A DNA stretch of 64,000 bases from Campylobacteraceae bacterium (lineage in GTDB: Bacteria > Campylobacterota > Campylobacteria > Campylobacterales > Sulfurovaceae). Of the stretch, positions 29,848 through 39,733 are shown in pieces. Every line of letters begins with the position of its first letter. Positions within the stretch are counted from its first letter, which is position 1. Position numbers and translations under genes: made by a program. The notes beneath the pieces were generated by a model. It worked only from the letters and a program-made list of their open reading frames with translations, was not told the origin of the DNA and ran no database searches. The stretch is taken from assembly GCA_027014605.1 (NCBI GenBank), contig JALWDJ010000082.1, positions 1-64,000 of the forward strand, given 5' to 3'.

Positions 29848-31947
29848 TTAAATTAAAATTCTATAGGTAATAAAGCTAAATATCCATGCTGTAACTGTAG
29901 TAAATATAAATAGATAAACTAGATATTTATATCCTCCTGCCTCTTTGGCAAATACCATGGAAGCTGCTAAACAAGGTAAATAAATCATTACAAAGACAAT
30001 AAATGACATAGCTGAAGCAAAAGAGATATTTCTTTTTAGCTCATGAGCTAAAGCATTACTATTTTCATCAACATTATCACCAATAGCATAGAGTACTCCA
30101 AGTGTTGAGACAACAACCTCTTTGGCTGCTAATCCTGCTTCTAAGGATACTGTCATTTTCCAATCAAATCCTAGAGGTTTAAAGAGTGGTTCAGTAGCTT
30201 TTCCAATTTTTCCTAAGTAACTCTGTTCCAATTTTTTCATTTTAAGTTCATTTTCTAATTTTTTTGCCTTGTCCTTACTACTTTTCTCTATTTTAGCTTG
30301 ATAACTTTTCTCTAAAAGAGGTTGATTTGGATAGGTGGCTAATATCCAGATTAAAACTGAAGCTCCCAGAATAAATGTACCTGCTTTTTTCACATAACTC
30401 TTAGCATTATTATATACTGTATGCCAAATTAATGTAAAAGATGGAAAACGATACTTTGGCATCTCCATTACAAATGGCTCATCTTTACCTTTAAATATTA
30501 CTACTCGTAAAATTTTTGCCATTACTAGACCAAGCATTGCTCCTGAAATATATATAAGAAATAGAATATTTCCAGCTCTATCTGCTCCAAAAAATGCCCC
30601 TGTAAAGAGTACATATATAGGTAGTCTTGCTCCACATGACATAAATCCAATAATAAATAGAGTAATTAGTCTATCTTTTTCACTCTTAAGTGTTCGTGCA
30701 GCCATATAGGCAGGAACAGAACAGCCAAACCCTGTTACAAGAGGAATAAAACTTTTTCCGTGCAATCCAAACTTATGAAAAAAACCATCAAGTAGAAAGG
30801 CAACACGACTCATATATCCAGTGGTTTCTAAAAGAGCTATTCCAATATATAACATAATAATATTAGGCAAAAAGAGCAGTACTGCTCCAACTCCAGAAAT
30901 AACTCCATCGACAATAATATTTCTTATAAAATTATTACTAATATTTGAACCTACCCAATTACCAAAAGCTCCAATAACTTTATCTATCCAATCCATTGGA
31001 ATTGCACCAAGTGTAAAAGTTAGTTGAAATAGTCCCCACATTAAAAATAGAAAAATTGGGATACCTAAATATTTATTTATTAATACCTCATCTATCTTTT
31101 TTGTTAAATCTTTTTTTCCTCTATTTCTTTGACACTTTACAGTCTCAAGATGAATACCACGAACAATAGCATTATACTCATTTGCTTTTATCTCTCTTAT
31201 ATCTTTGGTTTCATGATGTGTATATAGATGTTGTAATGATTTAAGAAGGATGGGTTGTAATTCCATCATAATGGGTTTATCATGTAATTGAGTATAAAGT
31301 TCTTCATCTTCAAAAAGAACTCTTATAGCTACCTCTCTATTTGATAAATCTCGTAATTTAAATCCTTTTTGATTTAAAAATCTCTCTATAGTTAATATCT
31401 CTTTTTCCATAGCATCACTATAGAGAATATTTGACTTAATTCTCTCTTGACTATCAGCTACCTCATGCACCTTTTCAAGTAGCTCTTCTACTCCCTCTTT
31501 GGTATTTGCAGAAACTAAAACAACAGGTACACCAATAATCTTTTCTAACTGTTTAATATCTATCTCAATTCCCTCTTTTTTAGCCTCATCTGCCATATTA
31601 AGAGCTAGTACCATTTTTTTATTTAGTTTTAAAAGCTCTAAAGTAAGTAGTAGGTTTCGTTTTAAGTGCGTAGAGTCTAGAACATTAATAATAACATCAT
31701 ATTTCTCATTAAGTAGATAATTATGTGCAACTTTTTCCTCTTTAGAAAAGCCACTAATAGAATAAGTTCCTGGTAAATCAATCATCTCAAATATATGACA
31801 GTGATGTTCAAAACAGAGTTCAGTTTTTTCTACGGTTACTCCTGAAAAATTTCCTACCTTTAGTCCATTTGAGCCACTCATAGCATTAATAAGCATGGAT
31901 TTACCAACATTTGGTTGTCCTGCTAAGACGATTTTAATTGTATCCAT
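29848..31947 (-). CDS. feoB: ferrous iron transporter B
   Basis: A 699-residue inner-membrane Fe(II) transporter. The N-terminal G-protein domain has G1 GQPNVGKSM, G2 GNFSGVTVEK, G3 DLPGTYS and G4 NMADE. About eight transmembrane helices follow in two Gate halves, with GFGCSVPAYMAARTL the conserved cysteine-containing gate motif. It starts one base inside the feoA stop, the normal feoAB coupling. Iron regulation is inferred from the Fur-type box at 33289. Confidence 0.97.
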   Translation of the reverse strand: MDTIKIVLAGQPNVGKSMLINAMSGSNGLKVGNFSGVTVEKTELCFEHHCHIFEMIDLPGTYSISGFSKEEKVAHNYLLNEKYDVIINVLDSTHLKRNLLLTLELLKLNKKMVLALNMADEAKKEGIEIDIKQLEKIIGVPVVLVSANTKEGVEELLEKVHEVADSQERIKSNILYSDAMEKEILTIERFLNQKGFKLRDLSNREVAIRVLFEDEELYTQLHDKPIMMELQPILLKSLQHLYTHHETKDIREIKANEYNAIVRGIHLETVKCQRNRGKKDLTKKIDEVLINKYLGIPIFLFLMWGLFQLTFTLGAIPMDWIDKVIGAFGNWVGSNISNNFIRNIIVDGVISGVGAVLLFLPNIIMLYIGIALLETTGYMSRVAFLLDGFFHKFGLHGKSFIPLVTGFGCSVPAYMAARTLKSEKDRLITLFIIGFMSCGARLPIYVLFTGAFFGADRAGNILFLIYISGAMLGLVMAKILRVVIFKGKDEPFVMEMPKYRFPSFTLIWHTVYNNAKSYVKKAGTFILGASVLIWILATYPNQPLLEKSYQAKIEKSSKDKAKKLENELKMKKLEQSYLGKIGKATEPLFKPLGFDWKMTVSLEAGLAAKEVVVSTLGVLYAIGDNVDENSNALAHELKRNISFASAMSFIVFVMIYLPCLAASMVFAKEAGGYKYLVYLFIFTTVTAWIFSFITYRILI

Positions 31948-32171
31948 TATAATTTTTTCACCTCTATCTCTTTTGCCTCATCGGCTCTAAGTCCAATAAG
32001 TGTACCCTCAACATTTATCTCTATAGTCTGTTTACCAAGAGAGTATGCTTCTACACTTAGTTCACTACCTCTTACTACACCAAAAGATGCTAATCTTATT
32101 TTTAAATCTTCACTGGTATCTATTTTTTTAATTACAGCTCTATCACCTTTGTTTAACTCTGAAAGTTTCAT
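31947..32171 (-). CDS. feoA: ferrous iron transport accessory protein FeoA
   Basis: A 74-residue SH3-like protein (MKLSELNKGDRAVIKKID, then IRLASFGVVRGSELSVEAYS) that helps FeoB in the cytoplasm. Its stop overlaps the feoB start by one base. The porin-like gene ends 11 nt upstream, suggesting one transcript porin-feoA-feoB. Confidence 0.95.
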   Translation of the reverse strand: MKLSELNKGDRAVIKKIDTSEDLKIRLASFGVVRGSELSVEAYSLGKQTIEINVEGTLIGLRADEAKEIEVKKL

Positions 32172-32182
32172 ATGTTCTCCTT

Positions 32183-33205
32183 TTAAAAATTATAATTAGT
32201 AAAAAATCGTACCATTTTACCATCATTATACATATCTGAATAGATTAGATTTAATGAGAGATTTTTATTGAAAGTATAATATGTCATATAATCAGTCTCA
32301 TTTTCACCTTTATCAAAATTAACATGAGTTATAGCTAGATTTATATCATTTATAGAGTATTCTCCACCTATTAAAATAGCCTCTTGATTATTTACATCTG
32401 CTATAGTATGGTCTTCTGATGAGGTAAAAAATGGTCCTCCACCAAAACCATTACTTATTACTCCATCTGTTTTATTATATGCTGTAGCTAATATTAATTT
32501 ATCTAAATTTACATTAGCTAAGATACCAAAAGCAGAGTTATTATTACCTTGAGTTGTATATTGAGTTGATAGATTAAACTGTTCATTTTCATATCCAATT
32601 TCAAAGTAGTTAAAATCTTTACTATCTAATTTATAATGCCATGCTTGAATTGTTGTATCTTTTACACCCTCATATATAATACCTGCTGTTAATACTGCCT
32701 CATTAGAGTTTTGCATTCTATTAAACTCTTCAGCTCTATTGGTATCAACTCCTGCCCATCTATTAAGAGAATTTAAAATAAGTGTGGTATCCTTTATATC
32801 ATTGTTTGAAAAGGTTATACCCTGAAAGGTATTTGGAATCATAGCAATATCATCGCTATCTGCATAAGGAGTATCAACTATTTGTCGTCCAATCTTTAGA
32901 ATACTTTTTCCTAATTTTGTTTGAATATAGGCTTCACCAAGAATAGAATAACTATTATTATTTGAGTCTAAAAACATTTCTTCACTATCTTTTCCCAAAA
33001 GAGCATTTGTTGTATAAAATCTTGCATCTAAACTTATGCCATATATTAAGTCTCTTTTTATTCCAAGATTTCCACCTAGAGAGAGAGTTGAAGATTTTTT
33101 TCCTATATCATTTTTTATTCTAACTCCACCAAATCTTAATTGACCATCTACATCTAATGCTTTTGCATTTATAAGAGCTAAAAATATTAAACTTAATTTT
33201 CTCAA
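32183..33205 (-). CDS. Outer-membrane porin-like beta-barrel protein
   Basis: A 340-residue protein with a short signal peptide (MRKLSLIFLALINAKA) followed by alternating beta-strand sequence and a terminal Phe, the outer-membrane insertion signal. GLRF-like strands and KIGRQIVDTPYADSDDIAMIPNTFQGITF resemble the OprD-like porins of Campylobacterota. Being first in the porin-feoA-feoB row and next to a Fur-type box, it may admit iron complexes or respond to iron limitation. Substrate cannot be read from the sequence. Confidence 0.78.
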   Translation of the reverse strand: MRKLSLIFLALINAKALDVDGQLRFGGVRIKNDIGKKSSTLSLGGNLGIKRDLIYGISLDARFYTTNALLGKDSEEMFLDSNNNSYSILGEAYIQTKLGKSILKIGRQIVDTPYADSDDIAMIPNTFQGITFSNNDIKDTTLILNSLNRWAGVDTNRAEEFNRMQNSNEAVLTAGIIYEGVKDTTIQAWHYKLDSKDFNYFEIGYENEQFNLSTQYTTQGNNNSAFGILANVNLDKLILATAYNKTDGVISNGFGGGPFFTSSEDHTIADVNNQEAILIGGEYSINDINLAITHVNFDKGENETDYMTYYTFNKNLSLNLIYSDMYNDGKMVRFFTNYNF

Positions 33206-33288
33206 AATATAATCCCCTTATTTTTAATAACTATAATTTTATATTTTAAATAGAATAATATCTTTTTTTTCTTAAAAAAATAGTAAAA

Positions 33289-33305
33289 ATGATAATTGTT
33301 ATCAT
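33289..33305. promoter_or_regulatory. Fur-type box between the porin-feoAB group and the NosL-like pair
   Basis: ATGATAATTGTTATCAT is a near-perfect palindrome (TGATAA-TTG-TTATCA) matching the Fur consensus half-sites. It lies 84 nt upstream of the minus-strand porin gene and 73 nt before the plus-strand gene at 33378, so it could control either or both. Assignment is by pattern. Confidence 0.65.
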
Positions 33306-33377
33306 AATAATAGTAAAAAATCTCAATATTATAAATTTTCTGCTAAAATCTACATAAATTTAAAAAAGAGGAATATT

Positions 33378-33899
33378 TTGAAATCTTTAAAACCAATATT
33401 AATAATTATTACAATAATATCTATAATTATTATAGTTTTTTTAATATTAGCTCAAAAACAGAATATGGTTACCCTTATAAAGGGTAATATTTCACATCAA
33501 CCAATAGATATAATTCCTTATCACTATCAAGATAGTCAGTGTGGTATGGTAATAGATAATCTTAAATATGTATCTGAAGTTATATCTCCTGATGGTAGAA
33601 CATGGTTTTTTCATGACCATGGAAATATGATAAAATGGATAGAGGAGAGGGATTTTAAAGATAAAGCTATCATTTGGGTACATGCTATAGATACAAATAG
33701 ATGGATAGATGCAAAAAAAGCTTACTATACTAGAGATGAAGATACACCTATGAAGTATGGATTTGGAGCTTATGAGAGTAAAAAAGATGGAACTATCTCA
33801 TTTAGTAAGATGAGATTATTAACTCTAAGAGGTGAGACTATGGTAAATCCAATCATTAGAAAAGAGTTACTTAAAAAGAGAGAGAATGGAAGCAATTAG
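33378..33899 (+). CDS. NosL-like membrane-anchored protein
   Basis: A 173-residue protein with one N-terminal transmembrane helix and a periplasmic domain. QCGMVIDNLKYVSEVISPDG and FFHDHGNMIKWIEE follow the NosL pattern (C-x-M and a later aromatic/His/Met row) used for Cu(I) binding. NosL proteins deliver copper to nitrous oxide reductase, but no nos gene is nearby. A copper-chaperone role for another enzyme is inferred. The next gene overlaps by 14 nt, indicating a coupled pair. The start is TTG after AAAGAGGAA. Confidence 0.72.
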   Translation: MKSLKPILIIITIISIIIIVFLILAQKQNMVTLIKGNISHQPIDIIPYHYQDSQCGMVIDNLKYVSEVISPDGRTWFFHDHGNMIKWIEERDFKDKAIIWVHAIDTNRWIDAKKAYYTRDEDTPMKYGFGAYESKKDGTISFSKMRLLTLRGETMVNPIIRKELLKKRENGSN

Positions 33900-34626
33900 T
33901 ATATTATCTATTATCACAATTGCATTTTTAGGTTCATTTAGCCACTGTATTGGAATGTGTGGAGGTATCGTTATTGCATATAGTAGTACGAAACTAGAAG
34001 ATAATTGGAGTAGAAAAAAACAGGCCATGGCTCATATTCTCTACTCATTTGGAAGAGTTACTACCTATGTTATATTAGGTGCAATATTTGGTTTTTTAGG
34101 TGGTGTTGCTATGTTTAATAATTTAGCTAATGGAACACTACTCATTATTGCAGGTATATTTATGATTTTAACAGGTCTATCTCTTTTAGGAAAAATAAAA
34201 TTTTTAACTCTTATAGAACACTCTCTATCTAGTTCAAATTGGTATAGAAAAATTTTTAAAGAGTTGCTTCATACAAAGACTCTTACAAGCTTTTTTATAT
34301 TGGGACTTATTAATGGACTACTCCCTTGTGGTTTAGTATATTTTTTTGCAGTAACATCTGCTAGTACAGGTAGCCCTTTTTATGGAGCTTTGGTTATGTT
34401 TATCTTTGGAATTAGTACAATTCCAGCTCTTTTTAGTTTAGGTTTTTTTATAGGATTATATAAAAATAGTAACCTTAGAGATATAATCTTAAAATTGGCA
34501 TCAATAAGTGTGATTATATTTGGAATTTATACTATTAAAAATGGGTATGAGTATATTAAATATCCTCAAAAGAGTATAAGTGAGTGTTGTGAATTTAATC
34601 CAGATGAGATAGACAAAAGCAAATAG
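33886..34626 (+). CDS. DsbD-2/SafE-type copper-related membrane protein
   Basis: A 246-residue protein with about six transmembrane helices. The motif FSHCIGMCGGIVIAY near the N-terminus and LINGLLPCGLVYFF in the centre are typical of the UreH/DsbD_2-like family found next to cytochrome oxidase and copper maturation genes. The paired cysteines may bind or translocate Cu(I), or pass thiol electrons. With the NosL-like gene it makes a plausible copper delivery pair, for instance for cbb3 oxidase. That role is inferred. Confidence 0.8.
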   Translation: MEAISILSIITIAFLGSFSHCIGMCGGIVIAYSSTKLEDNWSRKKQAMAHILYSFGRVTTYVILGAIFGFLGGVAMFNNLANGTLLIIAGIFMILTGLSLLGKIKFLTLIEHSLSSSNWYRKIFKELLHTKTLTSFFILGLINGLLPCGLVYFFAVTSASTGSPFYGALVMFIFGISTIPALFSLGFFIGLYKNSNLRDIILKLASISVIIFGIYTIKNGYEYIKYPQKSISECCEFNPDEIDKSK

Positions 34627-34701
34627 TGAGTTTTTTTGTAGCAGAATATAGATTTATTCTATTTTGTTAATATATTAATTTCTATAATATATTATATAAG
34701 A

Positions 34702-34854
34702 TATAATTCAGACATCTATTAGAGGTGATAAGTAGGGAAATAGTTTGCATTTATGTGACTATTGGCATATATTTTTATATATGTTTACGCAATCCGAACA
34801 GACTTCAAACGATAGTCTAAAGAGACTTAAAATCTATTAATTTAAGGATATTAA
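34702..34854 (+). promoter_or_regulatory. atpE promoter and structured 5' leader
   Basis: A perfect TATAAT (34702-34707) begins a leader of about 140 nt before atpE. In it GACTAT (34757-34762) pairs with ATAGTC (34812-34817), CATATAT pairs with ATATATG around a TTTT loop, and GTCT-AAAG-AGAC forms a small hairpin near the start codon. TTTAAGGA provides the ribosome-binding site. No known riboswitch motif is visible. Translation control of the abundant c subunit is possible. Confidence 0.45.
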
Positions 34855-35163
34855 ATGAAAAAGTTTTTTCTACTTTTCTTAGTACTTGGTGCTGTTGCGT
34901 TTGCTAGTGAAGATGGTGCTTCTATGATTAAAGCATACTCTGTTGTTGCTGCTGGTATTGGTCTTGGTCTTGCGGCACTTGGTGGTGCTATTGGTATGGG
35001 TCATACTGCTGCTGCTACTATTGCTGGAACTGCAAGAAATCCTGGACTTGGTGGCAAACTAATGACAACTATGTTTATTGCTCTTGCTATGATTGAAGCA
35101 CAAGTTATCTATACACTTGTTATTGCGCTTATTGCACTATATGCAAATCCATTTATTGGATAA
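34855..35163 (+). CDS. atpE: ATP synthase F0 subunit c
   Basis: A 102-residue proteolipid with an N-terminal leader-like hydrophobic extension (MKKFFLLFLVLGAVAFASED) typical of the lineage, then two helices joined by a polar loop (TARNPGLGG). The ion-binding Glu is in FIALAMIEAQVIYTL. It lacks an obvious Na+-type Gln/Ser-Thr set, so a proton ring is likely. The gene stands alone, away from the other atp genes, after a long leader, which fits its high stoichiometry. Confidence 0.96.
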   Translation: MKKFFLLFLVLGAVAFASEDGASMIKAYSVVAAGIGLGLAALGGAIGMGHTAAATIAGTARNPGLGGKLMTTMFIALAMIEAQVIYTLVIALIALYANPFIG

Positions 35164-35192
35164 TCAATAATATTTAAAGCTTAAATAAGCTT

Positions 35193-35213
35193 AGAGTGGT
35201 ATAATTCCACTCT
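35193..35213 (+). promoter_or_regulatory. tRNA-Leu promoter embedded in a hairpin
   Basis: AGAGTGG (35193-35199) and CCACTCT (35207-35213) form a perfect 7-bp stem whose 7-nt loop contains TATAAT (35200-35205). The box is suitably placed for a start just before the tRNA at 35221. The stem may also end atpE transcription, though no T tract follows. Confidence 0.5.
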
Positions 35214-35220
35214 ATAAAAA

Positions 35221-35304
35221 GCATCAGTGGTGGAATGGTAGACACGCGGGCTTGAGGGGCTCGTGCTTTACGGCGTGGAGGTTCAAATCCTCTCTGATGC
35301 ACCA
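35221..35304 (+). tRNA. tRNA-Leu (anticodon GAG)
   Basis: An 84-nt class II tRNA including an encoded CCA. The acceptor arms GCATCAG and CTGATGC pair perfectly, the D loop contains GGTAGAC, and the anticodon stem CGGGC/GCTCG encloses TTGAGGG, giving anticodon GAG for leucine CUC/CUU. An extra variable arm follows (about TGCTTTACGGCG) and the T arm is GAGG-TTCAAAT-CCTC. The long variable arm is as expected for Leu. Confidence 0.95.
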
Positions 35305-35429
35305 CTATTTCTAACATATTATTTAAATAACATATAACATTAATGTTCTTTTTTAATCTTTAAATAATTTTAATCAACCAATTTTAAGTACATTAAGATA
35401 CAATTCCATAGTTAAAACAAGGGGTATAA

Positions 35430-36143
<714 letters not shown>

Positions 36144-36157
36144 ATTAGGAGTTTGAT

Positions 36158-36364
36158 ATGAAAATAGAAAAATTGACAGCAAAAGCTTTAGAGAGACTTA
36201 ATTTTGACAGATATCTTTTGGCAGTTTCTGTTGGTAAAAGAGCTGAAGAGATAGCAAAAGGAGCATCACCTTTAGTAAAGATGGATCCAACTGTCGATAA
36301 GTTTACTGATATTGCATTAGTAGAGATTGCTGAGGGTAAGATTATTATTTCTGATGAAGGTTAA
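36158..36364 (+). CDS. rpoZ: RNA polymerase omega subunit
   Basis: A 68-residue omega subunit. It opens MKIEKLTAKALERLNFDRY and contains SVGKRAEEIAKGA, the helix that clamps the beta' subunit. It precedes spoT by 5 nt, the same order as rpoZ-spoT in E. coli, where omega contributes to ppGpp binding by the polymerase. The neighbourhood therefore links transcription and the stringent response. Confidence 0.94.
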   Translation: MKIEKLTAKALERLNFDRYLLAVSVGKRAEEIAKGASPLVKMDPTVDKFTDIALVEIAEGKIIISDEG

Positions 36365-36369
36365 CTATT

Positions 36370-38508
36370 TTGGAAGCTCTACTTAGTAAAGCAGAGAGTA
36401 TCTCTACAATAGAAGAGGCAGAAAAACTTCTCTTCTCTTATACAAATCCAAATTCACAAATTATCTACAAAGGTTTAAATCTAGCCAAAGAGGCACATAG
36501 AAATCAGACTAGAAAGAGTGGAATCCCCTATGTTATTCATCCAATCTTAGTAGCTACATTTACAGCACTTATATCAAATGATGAGGCTATGATAGTTGCT
36601 GGACTCTTACATGATGTAGTTGAAGATACTCATTATACAATAGAAGAGATAGATGAGATATTTGGACAAGATATAGCTTTTTTAGTTGAGGGATTAACTA
36701 AAATAGAGGTAATTCGTGATGAGGAGCTTATCCCATCTACCTCTGATAAAAAATTAATATCATCTGCTCTAACTTTTAGAAAAATGCTTTTAACTTCTAT
36801 AAAAGATGTGAGAGTTTTAGTTGTTAAGTTGTGTGATAGACTACACAATATGATGACCCTCTCTGCTCTACCTAAAAATAAACAGATAAGAATAGCTGAA
36901 GAGACAATGGTTGTATATGCTCCTATTGCTCATAGACTTGGTATATCTCAGATTAAAAATCGTCTTGAAGATTTAAGTTTTTACTATATATACCCTAAAG
37001 CATACCAAGAGATAGATAATTATATAAATAAACATAGACAAAATCTAAAACTAAAACTAAATACTTTTATACAGAAGATAAAAAAATTAATAATATTAAA
37101 TGGATTTAAAGAGAAAGATTTTGAGATATTTGGTAGAGTAAAACACTACTACTCTATGTATCAGAAGATGCAGAGAAAAGGAATTGGTGTTGATGAGATA
37201 TTAGACTTAATTGCTATTCGTATCTTAGTAAAAGAGGATATTGATTGCTATAAAATCTTAGGTATTCTACATATAAACTATAAACCTATAATATCAAGAT
37301 TTAAAGATTATATTACCTTGCCTAAAGAGAATGGATATAGTACAATCCATACAACTCTATTTAGTGATGATGGAATTGTTGAGACTCAAATTAGAACCTA
37401 TGAGATGCATAAAGTTGCAGAGTTTGGGATTGCAGCTCACTGGAGATATAAAGATGGTAGAAGAGATAAGCAAGAGGTCAATTTAGATTGGCTAGAGTCA
37501 CTTCAATATCAAGATGAGTCAATAGAGGAGTTTTTTGCTCTAGCTAAGGGTGATTTATTCTCTGATGATATATCTGTATTTTCTCCAGCAGGAGACAACT
37601 ATACTCTTCCAAGAGATGCTGTAGCTTTAGATTTTGCCTATGCAATTCACTCTGATATTGGTAAAAGTGCTGTATCTGCACTAATAAATAAACAGAAATC
37701 TCTTCTATTAACACCTCTTAAAAATGGGGATATTGTAAAAATTATTACAGGTAAAGAGCCATCTGTTCACTGCTCATGGATAGATAGTGTAAAGACAAGT
37801 AGAGCAAAAGAGGGGATAAAAAACTCATGCAGACAGAGAATAAGAGAGTGTAATAGTCTAAGTGCAGTTAATATATTCTCACTACTATTTGATATGCCTA
37901 TAGATAGAGTCCAGATGTTATTTGATATATGTAAATCTAAAGAGAATGCCTTTAAGCTTACTAGTAATAGACATATATATAAAGAGGTATTAGATAGATT
38001 TATAGATAGCTATAAAGATTTAAATAGAGATTTTATATACCCAAAAGAGTTTGTAAAAGAGCATTTTAAAGTTATTAGTAATAAGCCTATAGATAATATT
38101 GAGTTTGATTACTGTTGTCACCCTAAAGTTGGTGATAATATAGTAGCTTTCTATAGAGAAGATAAAACTATAGTTATTCACCATAAATTATGCAAAGAGG
38201 CATATAAAAAGATGTTAAATCATGAACCTATGGTTTATATATCATGGGTTAGTAGTAAATCTGCTCGTTATCAACTTCTTATTAGTCTTCAAAATCGTCA
38301 AGGTGTATTAGCAGAGCTTCTTCATAAGTTAGCTATTATGGATTTAAATGTACTTAGTATCTCTCTTGGTATTACAAATAGTGAGAGTGCAGAGTTTTGT
38401 AAAATAGAGATAGAGACTAAAGAGCAAAATAGTAAAAAATTAAGAGATAAATTGAGTAAGAAATTTAAACTAGTTGATATTATTAGTCTAAATGATGCTT
38501 ACAAGTAA
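36370..38508 (+). CDS. spoT: bifunctional (p)ppGpp synthetase/hydrolase
   Basis: A 712-residue RSH enzyme. The N-terminal HD hydrolase domain retains HDVVEDT, so hydrolysis should be intact. The synthetase domain has GRVKHYYSMYQKM and TQIRTYEMHKVAEFGIAAHW. A TGS domain (ISVFSPAGDNYTLPRDAVALDFAYAIH) and a C-terminal ACT domain follow. It makes and breaks the alarmone in response to starvation. The start is TTG at 36370. A single long RSH is usual for this group. Confidence 0.96.
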   Translation: MEALLSKAESISTIEEAEKLLFSYTNPNSQIIYKGLNLAKEAHRNQTRKSGIPYVIHPILVATFTALISNDEAMIVAGLLHDVVEDTHYTIEEIDEIFGQDIAFLVEGLTKIEVIRDEELIPSTSDKKLISSALTFRKMLLTSIKDVRVLVVKLCDRLHNMMTLSALPKNKQIRIAEETMVVYAPIAHRLGISQIKNRLEDLSFYYIYPKAYQEIDNYINKHRQNLKLKLNTFIQKIKKLIILNGFKEKDFEIFGRVKHYYSMYQKMQRKGIGVDEILDLIAIRILVKEDIDCYKILGILHINYKPIISRFKDYITLPKENGYSTIHTTLFSDDGIVETQIRTYEMHKVAEFGIAAHWRYKDGRRDKQEVNLDWLESLQYQDESIEEFFALAKGDLFSDDISVFSPAGDNYTLPRDAVALDFAYAIHSDIGKSAVSALINKQKSLLLTPLKNGDIVKIITGKEPSVHCSWIDSVKTSRAKEGIKNSCRQRIRECNSLSAVNIFSLLFDMPIDRVQMLFDICKSKENAFKLTSNRHIYKEVLDRFIDSYKDLNRDFIYPKEFVKEHFKVISNKPIDNIEFDYCCHPKVGDNIVAFYREDKTIVIHHKLCKEAYKKMLNHEPMVYISWVSSKSARYQLLISLQNRQGVLAELLHKLAIMDLNVLSISLGITNSESAEFCKIEIETKEQNSKKLRDKLSKKFKLVDIISLNDAYK

Positions 38509-38527
38509 TAAATAATTAGAGGTAACT

Positions 38528-39733
38528 ATGTCAAATATTAAGATAGCATTAGATGAGATACGAAGAGGTGTATCTGAAATTATAGATATAAAGAGAATAG
38601 AGTCTCTTATTGAAAAATTCTATAGAGATGGCTCAACCTATAGTGTAAAGGCAGGGTTTGACCCAACTGGTGCAGATTTACACTTAGGACATACTGTCTT
38701 ACTTCAGAAGTTAAGAATTTTTCAAAATCATGGAGCTACTATTCAACTTCTAATAGGTGATTTTACAGCAACTATTGGTGACCCAACAGGTAAAAGTGAG
38801 ACTAGAAAAGTCTTAGATAGAGATACTATCTTAAAAAATGCTAAAACCTATCAAGAGCAGGTATTTAAGATTTTAGATAGGAGTAAAACAGAGGTAGTAT
38901 TTAACTCTACATGGTTAGATAAGTTGGGTGCTAGTGGATTAGTAGAGCTTACTACACTATTTAATGTAGCTAGAATGTTAGAGAGAGATGATTTTGAGAA
39001 GAGATATAAGAGTGGTAAGAGTATATCTATATCAGAGTTTATATATCCACTTCTACAAGGTTATGATAGTGTTGTGTTAAAATCAGACATAGAGATAGGT
39101 GGTACAGACCAGAAGTTCAATCTCTTAATGGGACGATATCTACAGAGAGCATATCAACTTAATAAGCAACAAGCTATATTGATGATGCCAATATTAGAGG
39201 GGCTTGATGGAGTTGCTAAGATGAGTAAATCTCTAAATAACTATATTGGTATAACTGAAGAGCCAAAAGATATATATGCTAAAGTTATGTCAATATCAGA
39301 TAATCTAATGTGGAGATATTATGAGATACTAAGTGATAAATCTTTAAAAGAGATAGAAAAGATGTTACAAGATGTAGAAAATGGACTACTACACCCTAAA
39401 AAAGTTAAAGAAAATCTAGCTTTAGAGCTAACTACTAGATTTTATAATGAAGAGTCTGCTACTATGGCAAAGAGTGAATTTGATAAAGTATTTAAATCAA
39501 ATAAACTACCTACTGATATGGTTAAATTTGAGGTTGAAGATGGTATTTGGATATGTAAAGCATTAGTTGAGATTGGACTAGAGCCATCAACTTCACAAGC
39601 TAGAAGAGATATTAAACAAGGTGCAGTACGAATTGACCAGAAGAAAATCTCTGATGAGAAGATAAATTTAAAAAAGGGTAGATATATCTTGCAAGTAGGT
39701 AAAAGAAAATTTGCAAAAGTAGAGGTAAAATAG
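38528..39733 (+). CDS. tyrS: tyrosine--tRNA ligase
   Basis: A 401-residue class I synthetase. The HIGH-like motif is in DLHLGHTVLL, KMSKS is KMSKSLNN, and the substrate pocket has GGTDQKFNLLMGR. A C-terminal S4 RNA-binding domain (STSQARRDIKQGAVRIDQKK) recognises tRNA-Tyr. The stop codon overlaps the GTG start of the next gene by one base. Confidence 0.97.
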   Translation: MSNIKIALDEIRRGVSEIIDIKRIESLIEKFYRDGSTYSVKAGFDPTGADLHLGHTVLLQKLRIFQNHGATIQLLIGDFTATIGDPTGKSETRKVLDRDTILKNAKTYQEQVFKILDRSKTEVVFNSTWLDKLGASGLVELTTLFNVARMLERDDFEKRYKSGKSISISEFIYPLLQGYDSVVLKSDIEIGGTDQKFNLLMGRYLQRAYQLNKQQAILMMPILEGLDGVAKMSKSLNNYIGITEEPKDIYAKVMSISDNLMWRYYEILSDKSLKEIEKMLQDVENGLLHPKKVKENLALELTTRFYNEESATMAKSEFDKVFKSNKLPTDMVKFEVEDGIWICKALVEIGLEPSTSQARRDIKQGAVRIDQKKISDEKINLKKGRYILQVGKRKFAKVEVK

